A stretch of 64,000 nucleotides of DNA. It comes from RUG12461 sp045657665 (GTDB taxonomy: Bacteria; Bacillota; Clostridia; Lachnospirales; Lachnospiraceae). Location: NCBI GenBank assembly GCA_045657665.1, contig JAZOTN010000020.1, positions 186,001 through 250,000 of the forward strand, given 5' to 3'. The notes under the pieces were generated by a model. That model saw only the letters and a list, made by a program, of their open reading frames with translations, was not told the origin of the DNA and ran no database searches. The position numbers and the translations under genes are program-made. Shown here in pieces: positions 43,133 to 54,500 of the stretch (position 1 is its first letter; the number at the start of each line of letters is the position of its first letter).

Positions 43133-44700
43133 GCGGTCACTTCCTCTTTCGGCCTTTTGAAGGTAAATCCGAGCATCGTGATATCACTGGTCTGATGTCC
43201 CGCTCCGATGAAATCATCAACGCTTTGCTGCACGGATTTCAAAAGAGTCTCGTTGTCTTTTTCCAGATTTTCATTTAAGACGGCAAGCAGCCGCTCTTCT
43301 CCGAAGCGTTCTTTGGACGCATCGAGAGAAGACGGAACCCCCTCTGTATAAAGGAAGATCCGGTCACCGGGCACAAGATTCACTTCCTGGTCAAGGTAGC
43401 CGGGATTAGCCGCTTCTCCAAGCGGGGGCGTATCTGCAAAAAGTTCGAAACGGAACTTTCCGTCCACCTCCTGATCCTGCACCGCCAGCCGCGGGATCCC
43501 TGCTCCCGTATAAACGAGGTGCCCTGTCCTGGTATCGAGAAATCCCAGCCAGACACGTGCCTTCATGGACTGATAGTCGGCATCTTTGAACCGTTTATTC
43601 ACACCGTTTAAAACATCCGCCGGTGTCCCGCCCAGCTGCGAACCCATATTGAGCATGGATTTACTGACCGCCATAAAGAGCGCGCCTCCCACATCGTGAG
43701 AAGTCACATCCCCGATCAGAAACGCGATCCTGTTTTCATCCAACATGAAAAAGTCATAAAAGTCACCGCCCACCTCTCTCGCAGGTGTCATCAGCGCATA
43801 GATCTCAAACTCCGGCACATCCACAAAATCCGGAAAAAGATTGGGGAGGATGCTGGTCTGGATCTTCTTTGCGGTATCAAATTCCATCTGCGTCACGGCC
43901 CCTTTGTTGCCGTTTTGCAGATTCAGAATGACATACATGATGAGCACAAGAAGCAGGATCACGCCGTAATCCAGATAGAAATCATCCGCGAACATATCGA
44001 CCAGGACCAGGATCAGGATCGCCACGGTAAACACCATCAAAGCGGCGATGTGATACCCATTTAATCGTTTCCGGTAAACAACTGCTATGATGATAAAGAT
44101 CACGGGGATCACAGCTTTAAAACAGGTATTAAGAAGAGCCAGGGGGCCGATGGAATAGATTCCGTTTTCATCCACCCAGAAAAAAACGGGCATAAAGAGA
44201 TTGAGTACGGCGAGGCCGCTGAGAATGAAGCAGGGCACCGCAAACATCCTGCGCATGATGATGGAGAGCTTCTCCCGATCCAGCTCCAGAAGCTGCATGA
44301 TGTAGACAACCGCCAGATAATACATCAGGTAATCCAGACCATAGGCGACCGTTTCGCCGAAGAGCTGGGCGTTCCGAAGTGCCGGTCTCCCGTCCAGAAA
44401 ATAAGAGCTGCTGTCGGCTGCCATTGCAAGGAAGTCGAATACGAGGAGCATAAAAAACACACGCCGCGTCGCTTTTTTCTGTGTACGATCCAGTAAACCG
44501 CATGCAAACAGAACGATCGCAAGCAGCATGGCCATCAGAAAATAGCCCGCATTAAAGAGCGAAGGGCTTTTGATGTCCTCTACGCCGTAGCGCCCGAATA
44601 TGAAGAGCACCACAAAAAAGCATACGCTCATAAAGACCGGGATCAGCGCAACAAAAATTCTTTTCCCGCGTTCCTGCCGGGTATCCGCCGAATTCTCCAA
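43129..44700 (-). CDS. Membrane SpoIIE/PP2C phosphatase (RsbU-like)
   Basis: A 523-residue protein with about eight membrane segments in residues 20-250 and a PP2C domain at ~295-510: MTPAREVGGDFYDFFMLDEN, FLIGDVTSHDVGGALFMAVS, TGHLVYTGAGIPRLAV, GDRIFLYTEGVPSSLD. The metal aspartates are kept. TTG start at 44700, after GGGAGA. Unlike its downstream neighbour it has no ATPase domain. It is 16 nt after the STAS gene and overlaps the next phosphatase gene, so antagonist and phosphatases are co-expressed. Expected to dephosphorylate the STAS protein in response to a membrane signal. Confidence 0.9.
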   Translation of the reverse strand: MENSADTRQERGKRIFVALIPVFMSVCFFVVLFIFGRYGVEDIKSPSLFNAGYFLMAMLLAIVLFACGLLDRTQKKATRRVFFMLLVFDFLAMAADSSSYFLDGRPALRNAQLFGETVAYGLDYLMYYLAVVYIMQLLELDREKLSIIMRRMFAVPCFILSGLAVLNLFMPVFFWVDENGIYSIGPLALLNTCFKAVIPVIFIIIAVVYRKRLNGYHIAALMVFTVAILILVLVDMFADDFYLDYGVILLLVLIMYVILNLQNGNKGAVTQMEFDTAKKIQTSILPNLFPDFVDVPEFEIYALMTPAREVGGDFYDFFMLDENRIAFLIGDVTSHDVGGALFMAVSKSMLNMGSQLGGTPADVLNGVNKRFKDADYQSMKARVWLGFLDTRTGHLVYTGAGIPRLAVQDQEVDGKFRFELFADTPPLGEAANPGYLDQEVNLVPGDRIFLYTEGVPSSLDASKERFGEERLLAVLNENLEKDNETLLKSVQQSVDDFIGAGHQTSDITMLGFTFKRPKEEVTA

Positions 44701-44716
44701 CGATTATCTCTCCCGA

Positions 44717-45016
44717 TTATTTCAAATGGAACAGGCTGGAAAGCCCGGTCATTTCGAATACCTGGAGAACATTCTCTCCCGGATTTTCCACGGAGAGTTC
44801 TCCACCCTTTTTGTAAAGGATCATATAAAGATTCCGAATCGCGCGGATTCCGGCGCTGGAGATATAAGAAAGCTCTTTCATGTCCAGGATCACCCGGCTG
44901 TAGTTTTCGCCGGCCTGAGTAAACACCTCCGCCGCCTCTTTGGATGTTTTTGTGTCCAGACGTCCTTTGAGTTTCAGAACGCCGGTGCCGTCGATTTCCA
45001 TCAATTCTGTTTCCAT
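44717..45016 (-). CDS. STAS-domain anti-sigma factor antagonist (SpoIIAA/RsbV-like)
   Basis: A 99-residue STAS protein: GTGVLKLKGRLDTKTSKEAA near the N-terminus and LDMKELSYISSAGIRAIRNL, with the phosphorylatable Ser of the SSAG motif at about residue 57. Length is typical (~100-115). AGGAGG lies 7 nt before the ATG. In partner switching such proteins sequester an anti-sigma kinase when dephosphorylated. No sigma factor gene is seen in the window; the target may be a sigma elsewhere or some other client. The overlapping frame at 44643-45047 is rejected as a shadow. Confidence 0.93.
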   Translation of the reverse strand: METELMEIDGTGVLKLKGRLDTKTSKEAAEVFTQAGENYSRVILDMKELSYISSAGIRAIRNLYMILYKKGGELSVENPGENVLQVFEMTGLSSLFHLK

Positions 45017-45043
45017 AATATCCTCCTGCTTCTCTTTTTTCTG

Positions 45044-45940
45044 TCACTCCGTGTCTTCTCCGTCATAAATTCCCATCCGGACATCGATGGGGTGAAGATC
45101 CGGGAAAAGTCGATCCCAGAGGGCTCCTGCCTGTTCGCTCTGAATCGAGATCATGACGTTCGTCGCCTCCGCAGTATCATAAAAAGCCTCCGCGGATCTC
45201 TGGATCAGATCGCGGGTTGTTTTCAACCTGCTTTCCTCTTTGTCGGAGATATGCAGCCGATACAGGTAGACCCGTCCATGGCCATCCATCGCGCAGAGCA
45301 AAATGCCAAGAAGAATACCGTCCCGGATATAAAGAGAGCTTAAATTTCTGTCATAGGAATACATCCGCCCCTCCGTAAACCAGGTCTCATCGATGAGATC
45401 CTCCATGCTGTTTCGGATCAGATAATCCGCAAGCTCCCCATCATGCTCTGTTCCGAGTGCGCAGAACGCCCCGCTCAGCGGCGTGTGCCTTCTCGGGATC
45501 GAGCGCATCACATCCTGCTTCCCCACTACAAGCCGGTTGCAGGGCGCGATGGTAAAGAGAAACCCCGCATACTCAAGGAAGGACGTGATCTCATCGCAGG
45601 CAGGATTCAGGGAGATCTCACAGAAGACATCCTCCGTCTCAAGGTCATTCTGGATCTCAAAAAACCGGCGGAGCAGCTCCATGCCGATTCCCTGCCCCCG
45701 GACCTCATCCTCCACAAAAAGCCATAGCAGTTTCGCCAGAATGCCGTGTTCTTCATTCGGCGGCTCCATCCTGTAGACAAGCGCTCCGCAGGTTCCCCAC
45801 ATATCACCTGACTTAATAGCCGCCCCCAGTCCGTAGCACCCTTCCATCTCCAGTTCTCCTTCGATATCTTCGGAGAGGAGATCGGAAAAACAGTCCAGCG
45901 TATCCAGGTTGATCTCGGGAAAGATCAATTCATCCTTCAT
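45044..45940 (-). CDS. Tandem GNAT-like acetyltransferase
   Basis: A 298-residue protein. The N-terminal half has the GNAT signature (GTCGALVYRMEPPNEEHGIL, then LFVEDEVRGQGIGMELLRRF with the R-G-Q-G-I-G coenzyme A loop). The C-terminal half is a second, loop-less GNAT-like fold (SLYIRDGILLGILLCAMDGH). It starts 11 nt inside the end of the lipase-like gene and precedes the STAS gene by 27 nt. It may acetylate a cargo or particle protein, by analogy with eCIS and toxin-associated acyltransferases, but substrate is unknown. Confidence 0.8.
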   Translation of the reverse strand: MKDELIFPEINLDTLDCFSDLLSEDIEGELEMEGCYGLGAAIKSGDMWGTCGALVYRMEPPNEEHGILAKLLWLFVEDEVRGQGIGMELLRRFFEIQNDLETEDVFCEISLNPACDEITSFLEYAGFLFTIAPCNRLVVGKQDVMRSIPRRHTPLSGAFCALGTEHDGELADYLIRNSMEDLIDETWFTEGRMYSYDRNLSSLYIRDGILLGILLCAMDGHGRVYLYRLHISDKEESRLKTTRDLIQRSAEAFYDTAEATNVMISIQSEQAGALWDRLFPDLHPIDVRMGIYDGEDTE

Positions 45941-47585
45941 GTTGGTCCACCTTTCCCTGATCCTTGCGATCGAAAAACTCCCTTACGGCCCGGCCAATGA
46001 CTGCAAAACGCTTTTCCTGGGAATCACTGTTTGCAAGCAGCGGCAATTTATGGTAAATCCTGTCAAGCACATTCAGATACCCATCCCAGCTTTCTATCTT
46101 GACCAGCGTTCCGTTCTCATCCGAAAAGTAGACCCCCTCCGGAAGACTGTTGATACCGTGTCCCCGAAAAGCAGACATGGTAAGCGGATCTATATATGCC
46201 TTCCTGTGCTGCTCCTTTGTGGCATTTTTCGCCATCTCATCTTCCATCCTGGGATATCCGGCCTCAAGATGACCAAAGGGCGTGATGATGATCCGCTTCG
46301 CGCCGTTGACCTGCTGGGGCGTAAAGAAATGCTCCTGCGACACACGAAGAGAATAAAACACCGTGGACTCCTGCTGTCCCTCCAGAGACCGGTATTTCCC
46401 GTTTTCTCCGGAATTCTGCGGGATCACTTTGCCATCCTTATCATACTTCGATTTGGTATCAAAATTCACCTTCTCGCGGATCCCGGTTCTGGAGAATTTC
46501 CCGGGAACCGGGTCATGAAGGACGATATCAAATTTTACCAACATCGCGATTTCTTCCGGATAGTTTTCATGGATCCAGTGGTTTAACCGCATGGCAGCCA
46601 TACTGGTGGCAGTACCGCCCCGGCTGTGCCCCTGCATCATGACATGAATGTTCTTCCAGTCTTCCCTCGGACGCTTCATCATATCATCCAGTTTCGGTGC
46701 CAGCCACTGGCTCCCCAGAGAAAGCACGTAATCCTCCAGATTTTCCATGGAATAGTCGCCCGTGTTTGCAAGCGAAAAAAAGCCCTGCGGTCCTCCCAGG
46801 TTGTATCTGGTCTTCTGGATCCCGAACTCATCCATGGTATCCTTCTTGCGGATGAACTCATATTTTTTCCGCTTCCCATCCCGGGTCTGCAGGGTGACCT
46901 GCTTGCCCAGCACCACATCCCTGTTATAATCCGCGGTTTCGTTGTATTCGCGGATATGGGGATCATTGGGATCATGCAGTCTCGGGATCCAGTTGAACCA
47001 TTTAAATCTACTGATCTTTGACAGAAACCGCAGTATTTTATAATTTGAGGTCCTTACCCTGTCCATGGGTATACTGCCGTTCGAAAGCTTTCTTACCTTT
47101 TTGCTGTTCTTAAAGGACGCCTCCCTGCAAAAGTCGTGGGCGCCGGATCCGCCGATGTCAAACTGCAGGGTATCCTCACCGTTTGCCGCATAAGCCGTTC
47201 CCCGGGAGGCATAGAGGTTCACCTTTTTATACCGGTCTTTTTTCACGTTACTGTTGTTGTAACGGGACTTCAACTTAAAGATGTCCTTGTAATTCTGGAG
47301 ATAGTCCTTGTTTACATGTTTGGTCACGTACCCGGAAAGCGCTTTTTCAAAGGTATTGTGCTTAAATTTGGTAACCTGCACTCCCTCAGCTTTGTACGAG
47401 TGGGACATATTGGTAGCAATATAACCCCGATCTTGTTGGTTTATATATTCATTCCGGCGTTCCCAGTAGCTGACCTGATTGATCTCCTGCTGATCCCGGA
47501 CTTCCTGATATTGAAACTGATGTTGTTGCTGTTGCTGCTCATGCTGCTCTTGCTGGATCGGATCATTTTGTAGCTGCTCATCCAT
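45930..47585 (-). CDS. Q-rich protein with lipase-type hydrolase motif, effector candidate
   Basis: A 551-residue protein. The first ~35 residues are dominated by Gln and Glu (QQEQHEQQQQQHQFQYQE). The middle includes NIHVMMQGHSRGGTATSMAA, a GxSxG nucleophile elbow with Ser at about residue 320, and downstream AFRGHGINSLPEG could supply the His and ITPFGHLEAG a supporting loop. No signal peptide. It resembles lipase class 3 or DUF2974-like hydrolases. The Gln-rich leader is shared with the 1242-aa papain-like protein and may be a loading or disorder tag. Gene is next to GNAT-like and phosphatase genes. Candidate cargo; the substrate is unknown. Confidence 0.78.
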   Translation of the reverse strand: MDEQLQNDPIQQEQHEQQQQQHQFQYQEVRDQQEINQVSYWERRNEYINQQDRGYIATNMSHSYKAEGVQVTKFKHNTFEKALSGYVTKHVNKDYLQNYKDIFKLKSRYNNSNVKKDRYKKVNLYASRGTAYAANGEDTLQFDIGGSGAHDFCREASFKNSKKVRKLSNGSIPMDRVRTSNYKILRFLSKISRFKWFNWIPRLHDPNDPHIREYNETADYNRDVVLGKQVTLQTRDGKRKKYEFIRKKDTMDEFGIQKTRYNLGGPQGFFSLANTGDYSMENLEDYVLSLGSQWLAPKLDDMMKRPREDWKNIHVMMQGHSRGGTATSMAAMRLNHWIHENYPEEIAMLVKFDIVLHDPVPGKFSRTGIREKVNFDTKSKYDKDGKVIPQNSGENGKYRSLEGQQESTVFYSLRVSQEHFFTPQQVNGAKRIIITPFGHLEAGYPRMEDEMAKNATKEQHRKAYIDPLTMSAFRGHGINSLPEGVYFSDENGTLVKIESWDGYLNVLDRIYHKLPLLANSDSQEKRFAVIGRAVREFFDRKDQGKVDQHEG

Positions 47586-47632
47586 ATCTGCTTACCTCCC
47601 GTTATGATGATTACACCTTCCCCTCTCCTTCA

Positions 47633-48484
47633 TTAACTCTTTCTCTGCAGGCAAAGGAAGGAAGCATCGTCCTTTAAGGGCTGATCTCCCACATGAGAAA
47701 AGAAAGCATCCTGCATAGCACCTACAACCGTATCGGCATTTTCACCGATGCACTCATCGAGAACCTTCTTCATGCAGTCCTCGGAAAAAGTTTCACCTTC
47801 TTTGTTTTCCGCCTCGATGGCACCATCGGTGAAAAGGAGCAGCCGGTCTCCCGGTTCCAGAGCGATCTCATAACTCTGATAGCTGATCCCCTCCATGACC
47901 GCCAGCGGGTAAGACATCACTTCATTTCCCGGATGGCGGATGCCGCTCTTTGTCTGGATCAGAGGCGATTCATGACCTGCGTTCACCACCGTGATCTTTC
48001 CCGTGGAGATCTCATAGACTCCGTACCAGACGGAGAGACTGAGGTTGTCCTCGTTGGAGCGCGCCAGACGGTTATTGACCACGCCGATGATCTCCGACAC
48101 GGTAAATCCCATCGAAAGCTCTCCCGCCAGATAGAGCTTGAAGATCGCCATATAAAGCGCCGCCGCGTTTCCTCCGTCAAAGATGTCCGCGATCACAATG
48201 CCGATATGATCCGCATCTATCCGGAAGTAATCAAAGAAATCGCCGCCGACCTGCGCAAGACCGATCTGGTCCGCATAGATGTCCACCTCCGGCAGATCCG
48301 GAAACATGGGATACTTGTCCGGCATCAGGTGGTAGCGCATGTTGACCACCATGGCAATCTCCCGCTCCAGATGCTCTTTTTCATGGCGCATGGAGGAAAG
48401 CTCCAGCCGGAGCTTTTTGTTTTCTCTCTCCAGAGCCTCGGTATCCGCTCCGGGAGTTACCGCTGCCTGTTTCTCTGCCGCCAT
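47633..48484 (-). CDS. Soluble SpoIIE/PP2C phosphatase
   Basis: A 283-residue protein with a short coiled coil (~12-45; TEALERENKKLRLELSSMRH) and a PP2C domain: AQVGGDFFDYFRIDADHIGI, VIADIFDGGNAAALYMAIFK, VVNAGHESPLIQTKSGIR, GDRLLLFTDGAIEAEN. Aspartates for metals are present. It lacks membrane segments and sensor. It has its own promoter-like site in the 100-nt gap and lies between the kinase-like giant gene and the lipase-like gene. Third phosphatase of the locus; it may act on the same STAS protein. Confidence 0.9.
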   Translation of the reverse strand: MAAEKQAAVTPGADTEALERENKKLRLELSSMRHEKEHLEREIAMVVNMRYHLMPDKYPMFPDLPEVDIYADQIGLAQVGGDFFDYFRIDADHIGIVIADIFDGGNAAALYMAIFKLYLAGELSMGFTVSEIIGVVNNRLARSNEDNLSLSVWYGVYEISTGKITVVNAGHESPLIQTKSGIRHPGNEVMSYPLAVMEGISYQSYEIALEPGDRLLLFTDGAIEAENKEGETFSEDCMKKVLDECIGENADTVVGAMQDAFFSHVGDQPLKDDASFLCLQRKS

Positions 48485-48527
48485 TTCATCATCTCCTTTG
48501 CCGTCTCTTCCCTGCTATTCAGTCTTA

Positions 48528-48556
48528 ATAATAACTCAAAATACTGCCCATGTCGA
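48528..48556 (-). promoter_or_regulatory. Promoter of soluble phosphatase gene
   Basis: Minus-strand TCGACA (48556-48551) and TATTAT (48533-48528) at 17-nt spacing, 44 nt before the phosphatase ATG. It lies in the 100-nt gap after the 2131-aa gene. Confidence 0.55.
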
Positions 48557-48584
48557 GATGAAGGGCGCAGTCCTTCCTCCATCC

Positions 48585-51500
48585 TCACATTATCCTCGCG
48601 ATATACCCGTGACCGTTTTCTGTCTTCGTGATGCGGTTTAAAGCAGCGATCTTGTTGTCGCTGACCACATCCGACATGACGTTCATGGTGTCCTTCAGTT
48701 TCTGGTCAAGACGGATGGGTTTCTTCTCTTTGTCCTCGCCTTCGAAATAGGTATGCACAAAGGACTTCATTTCCCGGTCGGAAATGGCGCGGTAGATCTT
48801 CATAAAGGCTGCTTCCTTTGTCTTTAAGACCGCTTCCAGGCTCTTTAAATCTTCTTCCGTTCCGGGCTGCTTTTTGAAGCGGATCTCCACATACCGTTTC
48901 AGATCCGTCCGGAAATCCTCGAAGGCGGCTTTCAGCTCCTGACCTTGCGGCTCCTCCAGGATCTCCTTCAGTTCCTCCGCAAACCCTATTTCGGAGCTCA
49001 TGATCTTGTACTGCCAGTTATAGTAATTCCAGGTATCCAACACCTTCTTTTTGTATGCCAGGTAGACCTGCTGATCTTCAGGAGACAGCTTATCGAAATA
49101 CTTCGGGTTGTCCAGATTCGACCACCTGCACCCTTTCTCGACCTTTGCTGCCATGGGATCGCATTTCTCCTTTATTTCCTGCAGCGCCTGACCCGCTGCC
49201 GCATAAAGGGACTTCAAGGGTTCCTTCGTATTCAGTGCTTTATGATCCTCCCTGGCGGAACCGTATTGTTCCCCGCAAAGGGAGGCGTTGTCCATTTGGG
49301 AAGCGCACCACAGGTTCTCCTCTACCCGCACCATGACCTCATGGCTTTGGGACTTCAGTTCGTTGATCTTCTCATAGTCTCTGTAGATGTCCGCGATCAC
49401 GCTGTCCTGAGAGGGAAGCTTAAAGCTCTCAAAGAAGCCTGCGTTCTGCACCTGCCGGAGCTTGTTGATATTTTCACAGTACCGGAAGATCATGGGAAAA
49501 ACCTCTTCCCCGAGCCGCAGATACTCCGCGAGGGCGTCCTGATCCCCTTTCATGACATCGGATGCCATACGCCTGACACGGAAAGGCCCTCCGACAAACT
49601 TGTCCAGACCAAAGTTGATGAAGTACTGGATGACAAAGGTCAGATTCTGAAGATCCGTCTGTGCCGCCTTCACATATGCCTCATGGTCATCCCCATACTG
49701 TTTTTTCTTTTCCTCCAGCTGCCTTCTGACATGGGCGCAGACCCGCGCCAGTTTTTCTTTGGTGATACTGGTATCCGACAAAGAGTCCACATCGTTCGGA
49801 TCACCGCTGTCTTTCCTCGTCAAAAACCGGTTGCGGATGGGACCGAGCTCCGGACAGTATTTCTTGTCGAATTCCTCCAGATCCTTCTCGTCATCGTATT
49901 TCTTTGCGTCCTTCTCAAACTCCTCTCTGGAATATCCCTTGCTCAGATACGTCCGGGTTTCGCGGTAGATCGGCTCCATCCTGGTGTCTTCCCTGGACGG
50001 GGCTTTGTCTTTTACGAGGAGCTTGATATCAAAATATCCCAGCGCTGTTGTTCCTGACGACATATTATCCAGATGGGACAGGCGTTTCCGGATCCTTTTC
50101 GCCAGGTTGTTCATTTCCGTCAGGGAATTCTGGATCCTGAGCTGACTCTGGGAAAAAGCCTGGATGGGGGGCGGAAGCTGCAGTCCCAGCTTCTGGGCCT
50201 CCTTTAAGATCATGGCCACCTTTTCTCCGATCATGGGGTCCGGTTCATCCGGGGTGGCATAGGGATTCTTCTCCTTCATGATCTCCTTGATCTTCTCCAG
50301 AAACTCTGCACCCTTTGCCCGGAGCCTGGGATGGGTCTCTTCGTTCCCTCCCACCTGGCGTTTAAATGCAATCTCCCCATCCCCCTTCGGGAGGAGCTGG
50401 GTAAAGGCCCACAGGAAGTCCCTGGAAAAAGTATTCACGGTCTGCTCATAGTCCTCGCTCTCCGGATTCTTGCCGGCCACTTTGCCAAGGGCGCTGGTCA
50501 TGATGAGGATGTAGCCCTGCTCCTCCACGGTAAATTTGGAAGCGTTGCCGTAATCGATGAGAGTGGCCTTGTCTTCGGAGATCATGATATTGCCGGCATG
50601 GAGATCCCCATGATAGAAGGATGTCCCAAAGAGGGCCTGCCGGACCCAGAGATCCGATACTTTCACCAGATGCTTCTGGCGTTTGATCACACTCTCCAGC
50701 ATTTTTTTCAGCTGCATCCTCTTTTCCTGGTAAAGGGGCCATTTTTCTTTGGTGAGCTCATATCTGTTCTCGAAGTACTTATGCTTCTCGTCCTTCACAA
50801 AGGGCTTTACATAGTCATCCCATTCCCGGTCCAGGGTCTGATTCATCTGATCCAGATAGTTGTCCAGGGTGATGCCCTCTGCCTTGTCCAGCACCATGTA
50901 ATCCTTCGAAGCGGCGATCTCATTGCTGACCTTGACGGTGGTCACTTCATGGTCCGGATCCGCCTTCTCGTAGTTATAGGTCTTTTCCGCTTCGACGGCG
51001 TTCTTCGCTTCCTTTGAGAGATCCAGCTCGTCATTGACGCTGAGGAGGCGGACTTCAAAATCCTTTAAGATGCTCTCCCCCGCCTGTCCCGCAATCTCCC
51101 GGAGGATCGCTGTGTCTTCATCCAGGCGCTTCTTGATATTGGGCCGGAGGAGCTTTACCACCACTTCCTTGGTGCCGCCGGGCTCTACACCGGGGCCGCT
51201 CATCCTGCAGAGGAAGGCCTGGCCCACGGAGGCCGCCCCAAGGGACCTGATCATGGTAAGCTCCGTGACCTTGCCGCCGGAAGCGGTCTTCATCTTTTCC
51301 AGCTGCTCTTCCACGTAGTCCCTGGGGATGGGGGAAAGTTTGGACTTCACATCCTTTAAGGCAGACCGGAGCTCATCCTGCATCATGTCATCCGGCACCG
51401 CCTGCAGCATCTTCTGGAACATGGGGCCTGCGCCCTTTAAGAGGCCGCCCAGATACCGTCCCGCAGTGCGGCGCTGCTCCGTCTTTTTCTGCTCCTCCGT

Positions 51501-54500
51501 GAGGTCCTTGGGATTCTCCGCCGGCGTTGTGCTTTTCAGCATGGACATCATCATCCGGCGTTTCGCGGCGGGAGATGATTTTTCAAAATACTGTTGGAGA
51601 GAAAGATAAATGAACTTTCCTTCGCCGCTCTCCTTGTTCATGGACTGACGAAGCATCTTCCGAAGCTTTGGAATGCCGTCTTCCCCGGCTTCCTTTTTTT
51701 GCTGTTCTTCCTGGTTTTCCTGGTCTTCCTCGTTTATCTGGTCTTCTTCGTTTTTCTGGTCTTCCTGAACTCCCTTTTGTTCCTGGGCAGCTACAAAGAT
51801 ATCCTCCGTGGCGGCCTTCACCTGATCCAGCACTCCCTTGGTGCCATCGCTTATGGCCTTCTCGATGGACTGATCCGCGGCGGCGATGATATTCCCCAGT
51901 TCTCCCTGGTTTTCCTTGAAAAGATCCTCGATGCTGCGGACCGTAAGCTTCCTGCCCTTGGCCTTTTCATTGATCCAGTCCATGACTCCCGTAAGGCCGG
52001 CCCGGATGCCGGTAAGGAGGTTCTTTTCCTCCGGCTTTACCTTCCCCTCCATGGCCTTCATGACATCGTCGGCGTCCTTGTTCTGGCAGAACCAGGCCAG
52101 GATCTCCGCGTGGTTTGAAAGAATGCCAAGGAGCCTTGTTTTCCGCTGCTCCGCCGACAGCTCCGCCTCATCCGCGTCGGGGATCCCAAGGCCGATGAGG
52201 TCTGCGGCCAGATCCATCACCTTCTGCTCGGACTCGTTCCACTGACTTCCCGGCTCCGCGTCATTTCCCTCTTTTTTAAGGCTCTTCAGCTGCTTATCCA
52301 GCTGCTCGGTACTCCACTGGTTTTTCAGGGCATCGAGAGTCAGAGTACGGAGCTGCGCCGTGGAAAGGTTCAGATACCTGGTCTCTTCGATCTGCCCATG
52401 GTGCTTCGAAAGCTCATAGAGGCAGTCCTTCCGGAGCCGCATGAGCTCTTCCTTTTTGGTGTAGACCGGGTCGCTGCTCATCTGACGGATCTCGGCATAG
52501 ACCTGTTTTGTCTCCTTATCCATGACGGTGAGACCGGCGTTTTCCCGGTAGGTCTCATAGAGACGTTCCAGATCCGTCTCCATGGTGACGTTTTCCTGTA
52601 CTTTTTCGTAGCCTTCGAAATAGCTGAACTCTCTGGTGACAAGGCCCTGCATGGAATCAAGAAGGGTCAGCACGTCTCTTGCGGCCCTTGCCTCCTCTTC
52701 TTTCCCATTGAGTCGATCCTCGGCGTATTCCCGGATCCTCTTCAGCTCCTTTTCATCCATGGCGGTAAAGCGGCTGACATCCTCGGCGGAGATCACGGAG
52801 AGCCGACTTGTATCAAGGCTTTCCGACATCCGCATCAGGGCTCTCATCCGGGGATTGAGGTGGTCGTTTGCAAACTTGCTGAGGGCCAGGGCTTCATGCT
52901 CCCATTCCTCGCTGACGGTATCGTCCTCGGACAGTTTCATCTTCGGATTGGTATCCTGGAGGAGCTGCATCCTCCGGAGGCACTCTCCCGCCAGACCTGC
53001 CTGATTTGCCAGGGTGGTCTTCTTTGCCATATCCACGTGGATCCCTTCCGCCGGGGCAAACTGCTCCAGACAATAGTCGGAAGGATCCAGTGCCTCTTTG
53101 GTTTCCTCCACGATGGATTTATAGAGGAGATACTGCTCCTCCGGCGTGCCGGTGCTCCTTGCGTAGATCTTCCGGATCTCCTCTGCGCTCTTTCCCCGCA
53201 TGTAGGTCTTTATCACCTCATCCGGCTCTTCGTAAGGAAGACTGTTTTTTTCGCACCAGGCCTTCAGCACCGTTTCGCTCAGGGCATCCTGATCCCGCAG
53301 GGCACTTTGGGCGCCCTTGATGGACTGCCAGAACAGGACATTCTTTCCGAACTCCAGATTCTTGGTCTCCTGATCCGCGGCGCCGTAATCCGAACGGCGG
53401 ATGACAGACCAGATGGCCTTCGCGTTTTCCTTCACGTTTTTCTGCTCGTTTGTGAGCTTTGTTTCGATCTGTTTGATAAAGGCTTTGTTATTGGCGATAA
53501 AGATGACGCCGTTATCCTTGGCCCACTGATCCAGAGTGCACTTCCGCCCATCAATGCCGCCTTTTTCAAGGCCGAAGAGGAGCTTCTGCTCAATATCCCG
53601 GACATGATAGAAAAAGTTGATCCTGGCCCGAAGCATGATCACGTCCTCCGGGACCATCTTGTCCTGGAGTTCTCCCGAGGAATATGCTCTCAAAAGGAGG
53701 TTATGGATCTCCTCCGCTTTTTTGATGAGAGGCGCATTGACGGCGTGACTCTTCATGACCTCCTCGGCGGAGCCGGCCTTCAGGGTATCGATGGGGATCT
53801 TTTTAAATTCGTCGATCTTCTTCAGGAAGGTGGGTTCGCCGGGATCCATGGGAGCGGATTTCTTCTTCTTCTCCTCTTTGGATTCTTTGGCTTCCTCTTT
53901 CGCGCCTGCGGTCTTGTCGGCAACAAGGTTTCCGATGCCCGCTTTCCATGAGTTGATCGTCTCCTCATCCTCTTCGTATTTCTCGTTCTTTTCAAATTCC
54001 CGCTCGTAAGTCTCTTTGATCTTTTGCATATTCCCATTGAAGACACCGGCATACTCCGCGCCGGTCTTCTTTCCGAAGTAGCGGCTCCTGTGGAAGCCGG
54101 ACTCCTGTAGGTTTTTAACCTTGTTTAAGAAAACGACAAGACTTTCATCGGTGTCACTGAGATTCAGAGTACGTCCCTGTTTCTTTAAGCCGGCGATGAC
54201 CTTCGCCACCTCGCCCGCCTGGGAAAGATCGGTTCCCCTGAGATACGGATAGAGCGGATCCTTCATGACTGCAAGCTTCGCGTCCATCCATTTTTCCATG
54301 ACATTACAGAGCGCAAGGCTCTTACAAAGGTTCGCCCTCGCTTCCTTCGCAAGATCAAACACGCCGTCTGACTGGAGCAGCAGAAGCTTCTCCACTTCTC
54401 TTGCGCTTTTGATGATCGCAAAGTTCTCTTCGAGATGGTCAATAAATTCGGTGTCCGTTTTGACCTTGAAGCTCTCCACGGTGATCGCGGCAAAATCCTG

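Noticed and set aside
44643..45047. 134-codon frame overlapping the STAS gene
   Set aside because: The STAS protein in the other frame has a full motif set and a strong ribosome site; this frame is Gly/Arg-rich without motifs.
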